Assembly: GCA_036005185.1 (NCBI GenBank)
Contig: DASYQS010000028.1
Span: 1-64,000 of the forward strand
Origin: VBAU01 sp036005185
GTDB lineage: Bacteria > Bacteroidota > Bacteroidia > Chitinophagales > Chitinophagaceae
Length of the DNA stretch: 64,000 bases
Direction of reading: 5' to 3'
Shown here: positions 41,787 through 51,072 of the stretch, piece by piece
Position numbering within the stretch: position 1 is the stretch's first letter
How the letters are laid out: every line of letters begins with the position of its first letter
The notes under the pieces: generated by a model
What the model was told of the DNA's origin: nothing
The model's database searches: none
The model's input: the letters and a program-made list of their open reading frames with translations, nothing else
Translations under genes and position numbers: made by a program

Positions 41787-42079
41787 AAATCTTATTTTAT
41801 TGAAAAGTGAAATGATTTTAAAAAACTAAGATCAAAAATGCGAACACCATGAAGAGATTAAAAATGAAAGGAACCGTAACGGATAAAATATATGGCGAAG
41901 TGTTTTGCAGAATGGCTTAACTGTTTACACCAATATTAGCTGCAATGACGGCTTACGAATAATTCTTAAACAACAGAAATTCTATTGAACTTTTGTACTA
42001 AATTTAGACTGACGGGAACACGGAATTCTGCTACCGCAGAAACACCTAATCCGTTAGCAATAACCTAAAGACCTTTATT

Positions 42080-42622
42080 ATGAGAATTATACTTTTTGCA
42101 GCTTTTCTTTTAATAACAAGATTGTCGTTTGCACAATCTTCTCGTGAAAAGATGGATTCATTTTTTTGTCCGAGTGGGTATGCTGCCATTGACCATCCCT
42201 ACCTTGAGTTTAGATTAACGAATGCAAACACAACAGTGGATAATCAAAGCTTAAAGGGCAAGGTAGTATTCATTAACTTTTGGTTTGAAGGGTGCCATCC
42301 CTGTGTGGCGGAAATGGAAGCTCTGAATGAATTGTTCAATAAACTAAAAGACAATAAAGATTTCGTCTTTATTTCGTTGACGCGGGACAATCAAGAAACC
42401 ATCAAAAGGGTTACAGAAAAATATGCTTTAGACTTTGAAGTTTTTTCCACAAGTAACGAGGAATGCCGGCGACTGCTCTTTAATTGCGGTTATCCTACTA
42501 GTATTATTTTAGACAAAACTGGAATACTCAGATACAAACACGGCGGCGGATCCACTAAAAAGGAAGAAGCAAGGGAATTTATCATGACCGAGCTACTATC
42601 TAAAATCCAAGCTATGCTTTAA
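42080..42622 (+). CDS. TlpA-like thioredoxin-fold protein
   Basis: A 180-residue exported protein with signal MRIILFAAFLLITRLSFAQ. The thioredoxin fold of the AhpC/TSA-Redoxin (TlpA) type begins with GKVVFINFWFEGCHPCVAEM; the redox motif is CHPC rather than the more common CxPC variants. The cis-Pro region reads GYPTSIILDKTGILRY. Two more cysteines (ECRRLLFNC) are unusual. It is likely a periplasmic thiol-disulfide reductase. It sits alone on the plus strand between cassette 2 and the collapsed cassette. A hairpin TTCTGC-TACC-GCAGAA lies at 42026-42041 in its leader. Confidence 0.88.
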   Translation: MRIILFAAFLLITRLSFAQSSREKMDSFFCPSGYAAIDHPYLEFRLTNANTTVDNQSLKGKVVFINFWFEGCHPCVAEMEALNELFNKLKDNKDFVFISLTRDNQETIKRVTEKYALDFEVFSTSNEECRRLLFNCGYPTSIILDKTGILRYKHGGGSTKKEEAREFIMTELLSKIQAML

Positions 42623-42763
42623 TGCTGCATACTGCATTTGCAATAGCATGGCGACAGTCCCTTTGAGAAGAGTAACTTTATTCGACAACAAGTCAAAAGC
42701 AAGGCCGAGTCATACGCAATCCTACAATAGACCGCAATCATTGACAACCTTTACAAAAAGAAG

Positions 42764-43095
42764 AGCATCCCAACGTTTACTGTCGGGATGCTTTGACGAA
42801 GTGATTGAAAGAAAGGAAACCAAATCCGCAGAATATTTTTAATTGTTCATTTTATGCTATTAAGAAGCTCTAGTATTATTTTCTTTTGTTATTTCGGTTT
42901 ACAAGGTTATAACACAAGGCTTTCATTTTGCATAAAGACTTAGTCAGAGGTAGCTCTTGTTTTTTTAACGGCGGGGACACGCCCGTCTGTATTTAAAATG
43001 CAAAAGCAATGAAAAGATCAAAAATTTAAGAAAATAACGGATGAAATATATTGCAGAGTGTTTTCCTAAGTGACCCAACTGTTAATTCTTTAATG
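42764..43095 (-). pseudogene. Collapsed remnant of a third S74/T9SS cassette
   Basis: At 42764-42792 lies a cassette-type terminator (AGCATCCC, GTTTACT, GGGATGCT), followed by GAAAGAAAGGAAACCAAATC as after the other cassettes. At about 43000-43090 comes sequence resembling the region upstream of S74 copy 2: AAAATGC, AATGAAAAGATCAAAAAT and AACGGATGAAATATAT, compared with AAAATGC, ATGAAGAGATTAAAAAT and AACGGATAAAATATAT at 41836-41895. The two flanks of a cassette are thus present with both genes missing, which suggests an internal deletion. No gene is seen in 42623-43121; the 64-codon open frame crossing the terminator is not credible. Confidence 0.5.
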
Positions 43096-43121
43096 ATCCC
43101 AAGATTATTATCTTTATAAGT

Positions 43122-43547
43122 ATGATGACTGAACATGAGATACTACTGATTAAAAAAAGCTGGAGTGTATTCCGGCAAATTGATCCTCTTGTTGTAGGCG
43201 ATGCTTTTTACAGCAAATTATTTTTTGACCGCCCTGAATTAAGAAGAATGTTTCCCCGTGAGATGGATAAGCAATACACAAAATTGATAGATATGCTGAA
43301 TACGATCGTCATGCGGCTTGACAGACTTGATGAACTAACAGAAGAAATTGTTGCAATGGCACAGCGCCATGAGGGATATGGAGTAAAGCCTGAACACTAT
43401 GGGCCAGTAGGTGAAGCTCTTTTATGGACATTAAAAGCGGGGTTAGGTTCCGAATGGAATGAAAAGCTAAAGGAGGCATGGATAAAATGTTATACCATCT
43501 TGTCAAAAGCAATGATTAATGCGACAGACAAAAACACGATTTCCTAA
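43122..43547 (+). CDS. Single-domain globin 1
   Basis: A 141-residue haem protein of the flavohaemoglobin-like single-domain globin family. It has the B-helix Tyr in GDAFYSKLFF and the CD region RPELRRMFPREM. The proximal His lies in AMAQRHEGYGVKPEHY, followed by the G and H helices (GEALLWTLKAGLGSEWNEKL, WIKCYTILSKAMINA). Two ATGs start the frame (43122, 43125). No reductase domain is attached, so it would store, sense or detoxify O2 or NO with help from another protein. A kinase gene starts about 150 bases downstream, and two more globins lie at 51073 and 51655. Confidence 0.9.
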   Translation: MMTEHEILLIKKSWSVFRQIDPLVVGDAFYSKLFFDRPELRRMFPREMDKQYTKLIDMLNTIVMRLDRLDELTEEIVAMAQRHEGYGVKPEHYGPVGEALLWTLKAGLGSEWNEKLKEAWIKCYTILSKAMINATDKNTIS

Positions 43548-43698
43548 GCAGTTTTACTGATTTCATTTCACCCGGTTTTTTATCCGTTTCGCAGCTCCAA
43601 CCTCTACACTTAAACGGTCTTAATTTTTGGTTGCCACCTTTCTTTGGTATTTTCAAAGAACAATGCTCCCCCCATTCAGGTTCAATACTATACAACGA

Positions 43699-46600
43699 AT
43701 GAGAATGATATTTTTATTCATTCAAATTAGCTTCTGCGCATCAGCACTATCACAAGCTACTTCTTTCAATTTTCGGAGGCTAAGCACAAATGAAGGTTTA
43801 AGTGATGGTATTATTCATTCATTTGTTCAGGATAAATATGGTTATATCTGGATTGGAACAACGTATGGACTCAATCGATTTGACGGAATTAATGTTAGGA
43901 CCTTTTTTTCAAAACCGGATGATTCTACTACCCTTATAGATAATTATGTCATGTCGGTTTATTGCGATAAAAACAATAATCTGTGGGTGGGCACTATGAA
44001 GGGTTTGTGTCGTTATGATTATGCTACAAATAAGTTTATTCGTTATGGTTCTCCGATAACATTTACAATAAATGATTTTAGGGAAGACAAAAAAGGAAGG
44101 CTCTGGCTTGCCACTAATAATGGCCTCTGGATCGTAGAACAGCAAAAGCCATCTATCCGGAGATTTACATTGACTGATAAACCTGAATTGTCAAAAAAAT
44201 TTCAGTGCTCCATTCTTCAAATTACCGAATCGCGTCATGGCGATTGGTACATGGCTACAAACCTGGGCATAAAGATTTTTAATCCGTTGACAAACTTTTA
44301 TGATGAAATAAAACATGATACGTTGACGCCATTTTCACTTAGCAGCGATCAGGTTTATTCGGTTAGTATCGACTCATCAGGTAATCTTTGGGCTATTTGT
44401 ACATCATCTCAATCCATTTTGCATAAAATTGATTTGGAAAAACACACGATAAAATATTATGATCGTTTTATTGATGCCAAAAAAAAATGGCGCAACAATA
44501 CGCTGAGTGAAATACTAACTGATAATAAAGGGAGGGTTTGGGTCATTTCTAACTATTCCGGCTTATCATTATATGATGAGAAAAAGGACGATTTTAACGA
44601 CTACTTACATGATCCCTATGTTCCAAATAGCTTGTTGTCAAATCAAAACATGGCTATATATCAGGATCGTGATGGGATCATCTGGCTGGGAACGGCAGGT
44701 TATGGGATCAGTTATTTTAATCCCGATAAAAATCTTTTTTCTACAATTTATCCTTTGCTAAAAGCGGGAAATTTAATCTCAGATACATGGTGCCGGGCGG
44801 CTTGCGAAGACAAAGAAGGCAATCTGTGGTTAGGCACCGGCAAAGGAATTGCACGTTACGACAAAAGCTGGCAATCATTCACAGCTTTTGCGAATGATGA
44901 TGAAAAAAAACCTATTCTTCATTATAATTCTGTACGGTCGTTACTGGAAGATGATTTGGGTGATATCTGGATAGGAACAGCCAAGGGTGTGAATCGTTAT
45001 CATCCGTCAACTGGCATTATGGATTTTTTTAATGATGACCAAGGTATACCACTTACCTTTTTCTGGATGATGGCAAAAGATAAAAATGGCGGCGTTTGGC
45101 TGGGGTCCACCTATGGCTTATATAAGTATTTGAGAGATAAAAACAGATTTGATGATTTAGCCAAAGATTCTTTGCTGTCAAAATATGCGCATCAAAATGT
45201 ACAAGCTTTATATGCTGATAAACAGAATCGGTTATGGATCGGATTGTTAGATGTTGGCCTTGTTATGTATGACATGGGTCAAAAAAAGCAGAGACTGCTA
45301 ACCATAAAAGATTCGTTGATCTCGGATACACGCTTTTCTTCATTTGCAGAGGATAAAAATGGAATTATCTGGATTGGTTCTGAATTAGGACTAACTGCAT
45401 ATGATCCAAAAAAAAATACTTCGAAATTTTTTACCAGAGAAAATGGTTTGCCATCAGACCGAACAAATAATATCATGGTTGACTCACATAACCGCGTATG
45501 GATCGGTACATCAAACGGCTTATGCATGTTGAGCAGCGACAGAAAAAAAATAAAAAGATTCGATGTCAATGATGGAATGCTCACCAATCAATTCAATGAA
45601 CAGTCCGCCTATTGTACCCGCAGCGGATTTTTCGTTTATCCAACCTACAAAGGGTTTCTCATTTTTCGACCTGAAGATTTTCACGATAGTAAATCAATTA
45701 TTCCGGTATATATAACTTCATTCAAAATTGCAGATAAAGAATTGACCACAAATACTGAAGCTCTTCAAAAGATAGATCTTCGGTACAACCAAAATTTTTT
45801 CAGCATTGCATTAGCTGGCCTGAATTATATGAATGCTTCGCAATGCATGTATGCTTATAAGCTGGAGCCATTTGATAAAGATTGGATATATACTCATAAG
45901 CGCGAATTAAATTATACCAATGTGCCTGCTGGCAATTATGTATTTAGATATAAAGTGATCACGGATAATCCCACTTGGAATGTGCCGGAAAAAACACTAG
46001 AGGTATCGATTAGTGAAGTTTTTTATAAAACATGGTGGTTTAAAACGATTATGCTGCTGTTGATAGCAGCGGGGATCTTTTCATTTTACCGGTATCGTTT
46101 GAAGCAAGGCAAGAGAATCGGCTTGCTGCAGAGTAAAGCGCAGCTCTTAGAAAAAGAGAAAACGGTAGTTCAATTCGAGAACCTCAAACAACAATTAAAT
46201 CCGCATTTTTTATTCAACTCACTTACATCGTTAAGAAGCTTAATAAGAGCCGATCCAAAAACAGCCACGCATTTTTTGGATAGCCTGAGTAAAACCTACC
46301 GTTACCTCCTGAGAAGCGGCAATAGTGAACTGGTTACACTTGAAGAGGAGTTGAATTTCATAGAAGTATTTATTGACCTTCAAAAAACAAGATTTAAGGA
46401 GGGATTTAAAGTAAATATTTGTGTTGATCCGGCCTGTTACAGCAAATACATCGTTCCTGTTACACTGCAGAATCTGATTGAAAATGCAATCAAGCATAAT
46501 ACTACAGGCGAAGAAAGTCCGCTAGTGATAGTCATTTACGTGGAAGATGGTTACATCGTTGTGAAAAATAATTTACAACGCTACCGTATTGTTGAAACAA

Positions 46601-46713
46601 GTAACAAGCGGGGCCTTTTGAGCATGTGCTCTTTATATAAATATCTTTCCGATAAACCTGTTGTAATTACGGAAAACGAAAATCATTTTATGGTCAAAAT
46701 ACCATTGATATGA
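43699..46713 (+). CDS. Propeller-type sensor histidine kinase 2 (LytS type)
   Basis: The ATG at 43699 starts a signal peptide (MRMIFLFIQISFCASALSQ), giving 1004 residues; the frame itself opens at TTG 43627. A periplasmic two-component-regulator propeller spans about 25-680 (GLSDGIIHSFVQDKYGYIWI and similar blades). A Y_Y_Y domain follows (about 690-770), then a membrane helix (about 778-798), a short coiled coil and a His_kinase domain with H-box QLNPHFLFNSLTS (His about 835) and N-box LQNLIENAIKHN. The usual DNGxG box is replaced by VVKNNLQ, as in many Bacteroidota kinases. It lies between globin 1 and its regulator. It is a close paralogue of the kinase at 55122. Confidence 0.9.
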   Translation: MRMIFLFIQISFCASALSQATSFNFRRLSTNEGLSDGIIHSFVQDKYGYIWIGTTYGLNRFDGINVRTFFSKPDDSTTLIDNYVMSVYCDKNNNLWVGTMKGLCRYDYATNKFIRYGSPITFTINDFREDKKGRLWLATNNGLWIVEQQKPSIRRFTLTDKPELSKKFQCSILQITESRHGDWYMATNLGIKIFNPLTNFYDEIKHDTLTPFSLSSDQVYSVSIDSSGNLWAICTSSQSILHKIDLEKHTIKYYDRFIDAKKKWRNNTLSEILTDNKGRVWVISNYSGLSLYDEKKDDFNDYLHDPYVPNSLLSNQNMAIYQDRDGIIWLGTAGYGISYFNPDKNLFSTIYPLLKAGNLISDTWCRAACEDKEGNLWLGTGKGIARYDKSWQSFTAFANDDEKKPILHYNSVRSLLEDDLGDIWIGTAKGVNRYHPSTGIMDFFNDDQGIPLTFFWMMAKDKNGGVWLGSTYGLYKYLRDKNRFDDLAKDSLLSKYAHQNVQALYADKQNRLWIGLLDVGLVMYDMGQKKQRLLTIKDSLISDTRFSSFAEDKNGIIWIGSELGLTAYDPKKNTSKFFTRENGLPSDRTNNIMVDSHNRVWIGTSNGLCMLSSDRKKIKRFDVNDGMLTNQFNEQSAYCTRSGFFVYPTYKGFLIFRPEDFHDSKSIIPVYITSFKIADKELTTNTEALQKIDLRYNQNFFSIALAGLNYMNASQCMYAYKLEPFDKDWIYTHKRELNYTNVPAGNYVFRYKVITDNPTWNVPEKTLEVSISEVFYKTWWFKTIMLLLIAAGIFSFYRYRLKQGKRIGLLQSKAQLLEKEKTVVQFENLKQQLNPHFLFNSLTSLRSLIRADPKTATHFLDSLSKTYRYLLRSGNSELVTLEEELNFIEVFIDLQKTRFKEGFKVNICVDPACYSKYIVPVTLQNLIENAIKHNTTGEESPLVIVIYVEDGYIVVKNNLQRYRIVETSNKRGLLSMCSLYKYLSDKPVVITENENHFMVKIPLI

Positions 46714-46717
46714 AAGC

Positions 46718-46750
46718 AGCCTCACCCAAACCCTTTCCAAACGAGAGGGC
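46718..46750 (+). repeat. GC-rich palindrome between kinase 2 and regulator 2
   Basis: CCTCACCCAAAC then CCCTTTC (46731-46737), loop CAAAC, GAGAGGG (46743-46749). It lies in the 88-base gap of the kinase-regulator operon, exactly as in the paralogous operon at 58148-58182. Confidence 0.6.
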
Positions 46751-46801
46751 ATTATGTACTCTCTGAAAATTGAACATTTTTTAATTCTTAAATTTTAAAA
46801 A

Positions 46802-47569
46802 ATGAATGTGGTTATAATTGAAGACGAAAAACTAATAGCAGAGGAACTGCAACATTCTATTGAATTGGTTGCCAGCGACGTTGAAATCTTGGATGTCTTG
46901 TCAAGTCTAAAAGCAGCAAGAAAATGGTTCATGGAGCATAAAGAACCTGATATCATTTTCATGGACATAAAGCTGAGCGATGGACTTAGCTTTGAATTGT
47001 TTGAACAATTTAGTTTGCAATGTCCTGTAATTTTTACAACAGCGTATGAAGAATATGCTATTCGCGCATTTAAAGTAAATGGGGTCGACTACCTGCTGAA
47101 GCCAGTACAAGAAGAAGACTTAAAAAAGGCCATTGATAAATGCCGGAGTATGATCGAAAACAAATCCTTTATTCCCGGCAATTTACAACAGCTACTTAAA
47201 CATTTTACTCAGCCGGGAGCAATGAACGTATTCAAAGAAAAATTTATCGTGAATTTTAATAACAAGTGGATGCCTGTTGACACAAAAGATATTGCCGCAT
47301 TTCAAAAAGACAACCTTAATTACATCTACACTTTTAGCGGTGAAAAATATATTTATGATTTTTCTCCATTGGAAGAGATCGAAGAACTGCTTGATTCAAA
47401 GATTTTTTTCAGGGCAAATAGGCAAGTCATCATCAATATCGATGCAGTACATTCCGTAAAACCTCACGGTAATCAAAAGCTGGCCGTTCAGTTAAAAGCC
47501 CCTCTGAAACTGGAAGTTGACATTAGCCGGGAAAAAGCTCCGCTGTTTCGAAAATGGATAGATCGGTAA
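46802..47569 (+). CDS. LytTR-family response regulator 2
   Basis: A 255-residue regulator: receiver domain with acidic pocket EDE (7-9), D55 in IIFMDIKLSDG, FTTAYEEYAIRAFKVNGVDY and the conserved Lys in LLKPVQ. A LytTR domain (about 150-255) follows with FQKDNLNYIYTFSGEKYIYD and FFRANRQVIINIDAVHSVKP. It partners kinase 2, from which it is separated by a palindrome-bearing gap. Three related copies exist here: this one, the fragment at 49155 and the gene at 58233. Confidence 0.95.
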   Translation: MNVVIIEDEKLIAEELQHSIELVASDVEILDVLSSLKAARKWFMEHKEPDIIFMDIKLSDGLSFELFEQFSLQCPVIFTTAYEEYAIRAFKVNGVDYLLKPVQEEDLKKAIDKCRSMIENKSFIPGNLQQLLKHFTQPGAMNVFKEKFIVNFNNKWMPVDTKDIAAFQKDNLNYIYTFSGEKYIYDFSPLEEIEELLDSKIFFRANRQVIINIDAVHSVKPHGNQKLAVQLKAPLKLEVDISREKAPLFRKWIDR

Positions 47570-47591
47570 CTGTCTGGAATAAAAAAGAACG

Positions 47592-47626
47592 AAAAGTATC
47601 CCGACGTTTACAGTCGGGATACTTTT
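47592..47626. terminator. Perfect 14-bp bidirectional terminator
   Basis: AAAAGTATCCCGAC (47592-47605), loop GTTTACA, GTCGGGATACTTTT (47613-47626). It ends regulator 2 on the plus strand and the decayed T9SS gene on the minus strand. Its core is the one found in the S74/T9SS cassettes. Confidence 0.85.
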
Positions 47627-47717
47627 GAAGAAGTGTTTAAGAAGGGAACCAAATGGAGCATCCTTAACTTTTTATTGAAGAAGTATTGCTTGCTGAATGA
47701 TTATTGTTTGATTGCGA

Positions 47718-49152
47718 TTACCCCTGAACAACAATTCTGAACGGCTGCAGCCCATCAACTTTTAGAATATAGACCCCGGTCCTTAAGTCGCTTATTTTTT
47801 GTGTTTGAAGATTCACTATACGGAATTGTTTTAAAACTTTTCCATCAATAATATAAAGCATTGCGGTTGCTTCTTTTTCAATACCACTCACCATAAACCA
47901 ACAGTCGCCATAATTTGGGTTGGGACCAACCGTTACTTTCTTTGAAGGAGAAGCCTCTTCCGATGCCTGAACTTTCGCAGTCGTCATTGTTGATGTGCTA
48001 TCTGTTTCATTTAAAGTGATCAAGTTTCCGCTAATTTTTTTCGATTTACCGGATACCGATTTTACATCGGAATAAAAGATGTTATTTGCCTGATCAATAA
48101 TTTTTAATCGGCAAAACGAAGTACCTGTATAGGAATTAGCATCAATCTGCAGGTAGGAAATGGTGCCTGTACTATTGCCACCCGTAGTTTTGCTATTCAC
48201 AAAACCTGTGGCCGTAAAATCAGTTTCATTATCCAGCTTTCTTTGTATTTCAAATCCCAGCATGTTTATTTCTGTTGCTGTGCTCCATGATAATTCTACT
48301 TCGGTTGGTTTTTTTCTTTTGCATTGAACACCAACCCTAACACGGCACTAGTGGAGACATCGTTACCGAGGGTTTGCAGAAATAAACTGTTGATGCCGCT
48401 TTTTTCAATGTAGTTGGCATTTGTATTTCTGCTGCTTTGCGACAGATTGGCCCAGCTAGCCCCATTGTCATTGCTTTGATAAATGACAGCGATGTTTTCA
48501 TTTTGCCCATTTAATTCTGCTTCGAAATATTTGAAGCGCAATATTGCATTTAATGTATTGTTATTTTGAGGTGTGATTGAATAATAACGTTGAATTCCGC
48601 TACTCATTCCTGTACCCGTCTGTGGAGTGTGACCTCTTCTGATGACAACATTTCCAAGATTAGCAGCGCTGTGATCGTAGCTCCCAAGTTTCCGGGGTTC
48701 GCAGAAAACGGTGCATCTAAATTCTGAGCAATCTCCACATAGCCGCCGCCAGTCCCAATGACTTGGGCCGTTTCAGACTCGCCAGCAAGATTGGCAGCAG
48801 AGTTAAGTAAAATGTTGTTATTATTCAGGTCAAGCATACCCGATATAAAATTGATGGATGAACCAATATTTATGTTACGCCCCAACAAGATTTTTGAATT
48901 GTTTGTTTTTACAACCTCAAGAATGTTGAAGGCGGTTGAGCTAGCTCCCCAAATGCTTGAGCTTTGATTACCCGTAAATTTTACGCTGCCACTGCCTGTG
49001 GCAAATGTTCCGTTATTTACAAAATCCATATTCTGCACATTCACCGTTATGTTGCCGCTATTCACCCATTGCGTTCCGGGAGAAATTGCTAGTTGTGCGA
49101 CGCCGGTCAAGCTCAAAAAGAGGATTTTGTATAAGAGAAAAAACTTTTTCAT
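47718..49152 (-). pseudogene. Decayed T9SS-sorted surface protein gene, copy 3
   Basis: A third paralogue of the genes at 34333 and 38104, complete in homology but broken. The N-terminal frame (49152-48604, MKKFFLLYKILFLSLTGVAQ) is lost near 48665 after GATIT. A second frame (48607-48296) is lost in an A-run near 48305 (NAKEKNQPK instead of DAKRKKP). A third (48263-47718) holds the sorting domain (VGPNPNYGDCWFMVSG, GVYILKVDGLQPFRIVVQ). A premature stop at 47718 precedes the conserved tail, still readable as SASNTSSIKS. There is no S74 partner and no promoter: at 49152 the sequence switches directly to a response-regulator fragment on the other strand. Confidence 0.85.
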
Positions 49153-49154
49153 AA

Positions 49155-49706
49155 TGCCCCGTTATTTTTTGCACGGCTTATGAAGAGTTTGCTGTTAAAG
49201 CCTTTAAGGTAAATGGTGTTGATTATATATTAAAACCTGTGCAAAAAGACGAATTAACAAGGGCTATTGAAAAAGTTAGAAAGCAATTCAAAGAAAATTC
49301 AGTTTTGCCGAGCGACATCAAGCAACTGGTCAATTATTTTATGAATCCATCTGGTACATTGTCGAAATATAAGGAGCGATTTGTGATAAATGCTCATGGC
49401 AGGCTTACTCCTATAGAGACAAAAGATATTGCCGTGTTTTATAAAGACACGCTCAACTACATTTACTTATTTAATGGCGATAAGCTGGTTTATGATTATT
49501 CTACCCTGGAAGAAATAGAAGAGCTTCTTGACCCGCAAATTTTTTTTAGAGCCAATCGTCAAAGTATTATTAATATTAACTCCATTCAATCGGTAAAGCC
49601 TCAAACAAACCTCAAACTTGACGTTCAACTAAAGTCTCCGCTAAAATTGGCCATCGATGTAAGCCGAGAGAAAGCGACACAGTTTAAAAAATGGTTAGAC
49701 AGATAA
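49155..49706 (+). pseudogene. Truncated LytTR response regulator
   Basis: From TGC at 49155 the frame reads CPVIFCTAYEEFAVKAFKVN and GVDYILKPVQKDEL, corresponding to about residue 80 onward of the regulators at 46802 and 58233, and continues through a complete LytTR domain (FYKDTLNYIYLFNGDKLVYD, FFRANRQSIININSIQSVKP). The first 79 residues, including phospho-acceptor D55, are missing. They are replaced by the 5' end of the inverted T9SS pseudogene, with no intervening sequence. A start at GTG 49239 could still yield a 155-residue DNA-binding piece, so residual function is conceivable. The cognate kinase is absent. Confidence 0.85.
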
Positions 49707-49872
49707 AAAATAACCTACTAACCGCCTTGTGCCTGCCTGGCATTTTATTGTGAATCCACCACGTCTTATTTTATTTCAACTGCTGTTGAGTCATAAGTTT
49801 TTTTATTCCGCATCACAGGTATTTTTCTTTGTGCTGTAATCAAATTTTTAATAGTCTTTTAAAATTATCATT

Positions 49873-50265
49873 ATGAAAAGAACTTTTTATTTCGTGCTCC
49901 TTGTAACGGTTTTTATAACCACTTTCAATTCGTGCAAAAAAGAAAAAGATGCATCTTTCTCGAAAGAGCAAATCACGGGTATGTGGGAAGGCATTTTGCA
50001 AGCCAACCCCAATACTTCGGATGTAAGATTCAATCTCAAAACCTCAGGCATTGTTGAAGTGGATATTCTTCCATTTGACGGCGTTACTGATCTGAAAGGA
50101 ACCTGGGACGTTTCAGGGACCAGCTTCACTTCCCAATTTGTTGATAATGGAACGCTTAAATTAAAAGGACAAGTTTCTGGTGATGGCCGAAATATCAATG
50201 GCACATTAGAACTAAGTATTGGCGGCGAAACAACCTCGGGAAACTTTGCTCTTAGCAAAAAATAA
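49873..50265 (+). CDS. Small lipoprotein, lipocalin-like
   Basis: A 130-residue predicted lipoprotein: MKRTFYFVLLVTVFITTFNSC with the lipidated Cys at about 21, then a beta-rich domain starting ITGMWEGILQANP and running through GTWDVSGTSFTSQFVDNGTL, LKGQVSGDGRNINGTLEL. The alternating hydrophobic strands and the GxW motif recall small lipocalin-like or META-like barrels; I cannot assign a family. It is followed closely by the YceI gene (about 45 bases) and may be co-transcribed. Confidence 0.75.
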   Translation: MKRTFYFVLLVTVFITTFNSCKKEKDASFSKEQITGMWEGILQANPNTSDVRFNLKTSGIVEVDILPFDGVTDLKGTWDVSGTSFTSQFVDNGTLKLKGQVSGDGRNINGTLELSIGGETTSGNFALSKK

Positions 50266-50309
50266 CTTTTACAGAACAATTATTGATTGGCTTCTTATTA
50301 AAATTTTTT

Positions 50310-50909
50310 ATGAAAAACATGAATCTAAACCTGGCAAAAACCATTTTTCCGAACCCTTCCAAATCAATCAGCTGGAATATAAATTATAAAAATTCATACG
50401 TGCAGTTCCATGTCGCACAACGCAACTTACTAGCACGGCCTTTTCGCAAAATAGAAGGTGAGTTTAAAGTTTATACTGGCTTTATGCAAACGATCGCCGA
50501 GGATTTTACGGATGCTGCGATTGATTTTTCAGTGATCGTTAATAGCATCAATACCGGAAATGAAAAGAGGGATAAGCATCTAAAATCAAAAGATTTTTTT
50601 GATGTGGAACAATTCCCATTAATGAAATTCCATAGCGTTTCATTTGAAAAGGAAAGAGCGGGTGTTTATATCCTCGAAGGCAATTGTACTATACGGGGCA
50701 TAATTAAAAGACTTGTATTTGATGTGGTTTATGACGGTACCAAGTTGGATGAATTCGGCAATACAATAGCTGTGTTTAAGGCTGCGACAACGATCAATCG
50801 TCACGATTTTGGCATTAAATCAACTATGCTTGCAGAGATATTTATCGAAAAGGAAGTTACTATTGCGCTCAATCTTGAATTTATAGAGATGGACATTCGA
50901 ATTTGGTAA
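50310..50909 (+). CDS. YceI-family protein
   Basis: A 199-residue lipocalin-like YceI protein starting at ATG 50310; the frame opens at TTG 50283, but that would put a second ATG just inside. Family signs are ISWNINYKNSYVQFHVAQRN, SIDFSVIV-type strand AAIDFSVIVNSINTGNEKRD, the signature KHLKSKDFFDVEQFPLMKF, and YILEGNCTIRGIIKRLVFDV. No signal peptide is evident, so it may be cytoplasmic. YceI proteins bind isoprenoid or fatty-acid-like ligands in a beta-barrel. It lies between the small lipoprotein and globin 2. Confidence 0.9.
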   Translation: MKNMNLNLAKTIFPNPSKSISWNINYKNSYVQFHVAQRNLLARPFRKIEGEFKVYTGFMQTIAEDFTDAAIDFSVIVNSINTGNEKRDKHLKSKDFFDVEQFPLMKFHSVSFEKERAGVYILEGNCTIRGIIKRLVFDVVYDGTKLDEFGNTIAVFKAATTINRHDFGIKSTMLAEIFIEKEVTIALNLEFIEMDIRIW

Positions 50910-51072
50910 TGGCTGCTTTCATTTGAATGTTGATTCTATTCATTTAAATTAGAAAATGCTACGGCTGGGCAGTATTTAATTGTTTTTTCTTCTGTTAGTT
51001 TTCATTTTTGTCTTGTCATTTTTATTTTAACCTTTTAATGAATAAAAACCTAATCAACTTAAATATATTATT

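Noticed and set aside
42648..42842. 64-codon open frame on the plus strand
   Set aside because: It runs straight through a cassette terminator hairpin and into cassette flanking sequence. Its composition is not protein-like.
49887..50279. 130-codon open frame opposite the small lipoprotein
   Set aside because: It is an antisense shadow of the lipoprotein gene at 49873, which has a proper lipoprotein signal. The antisense frame has no features.
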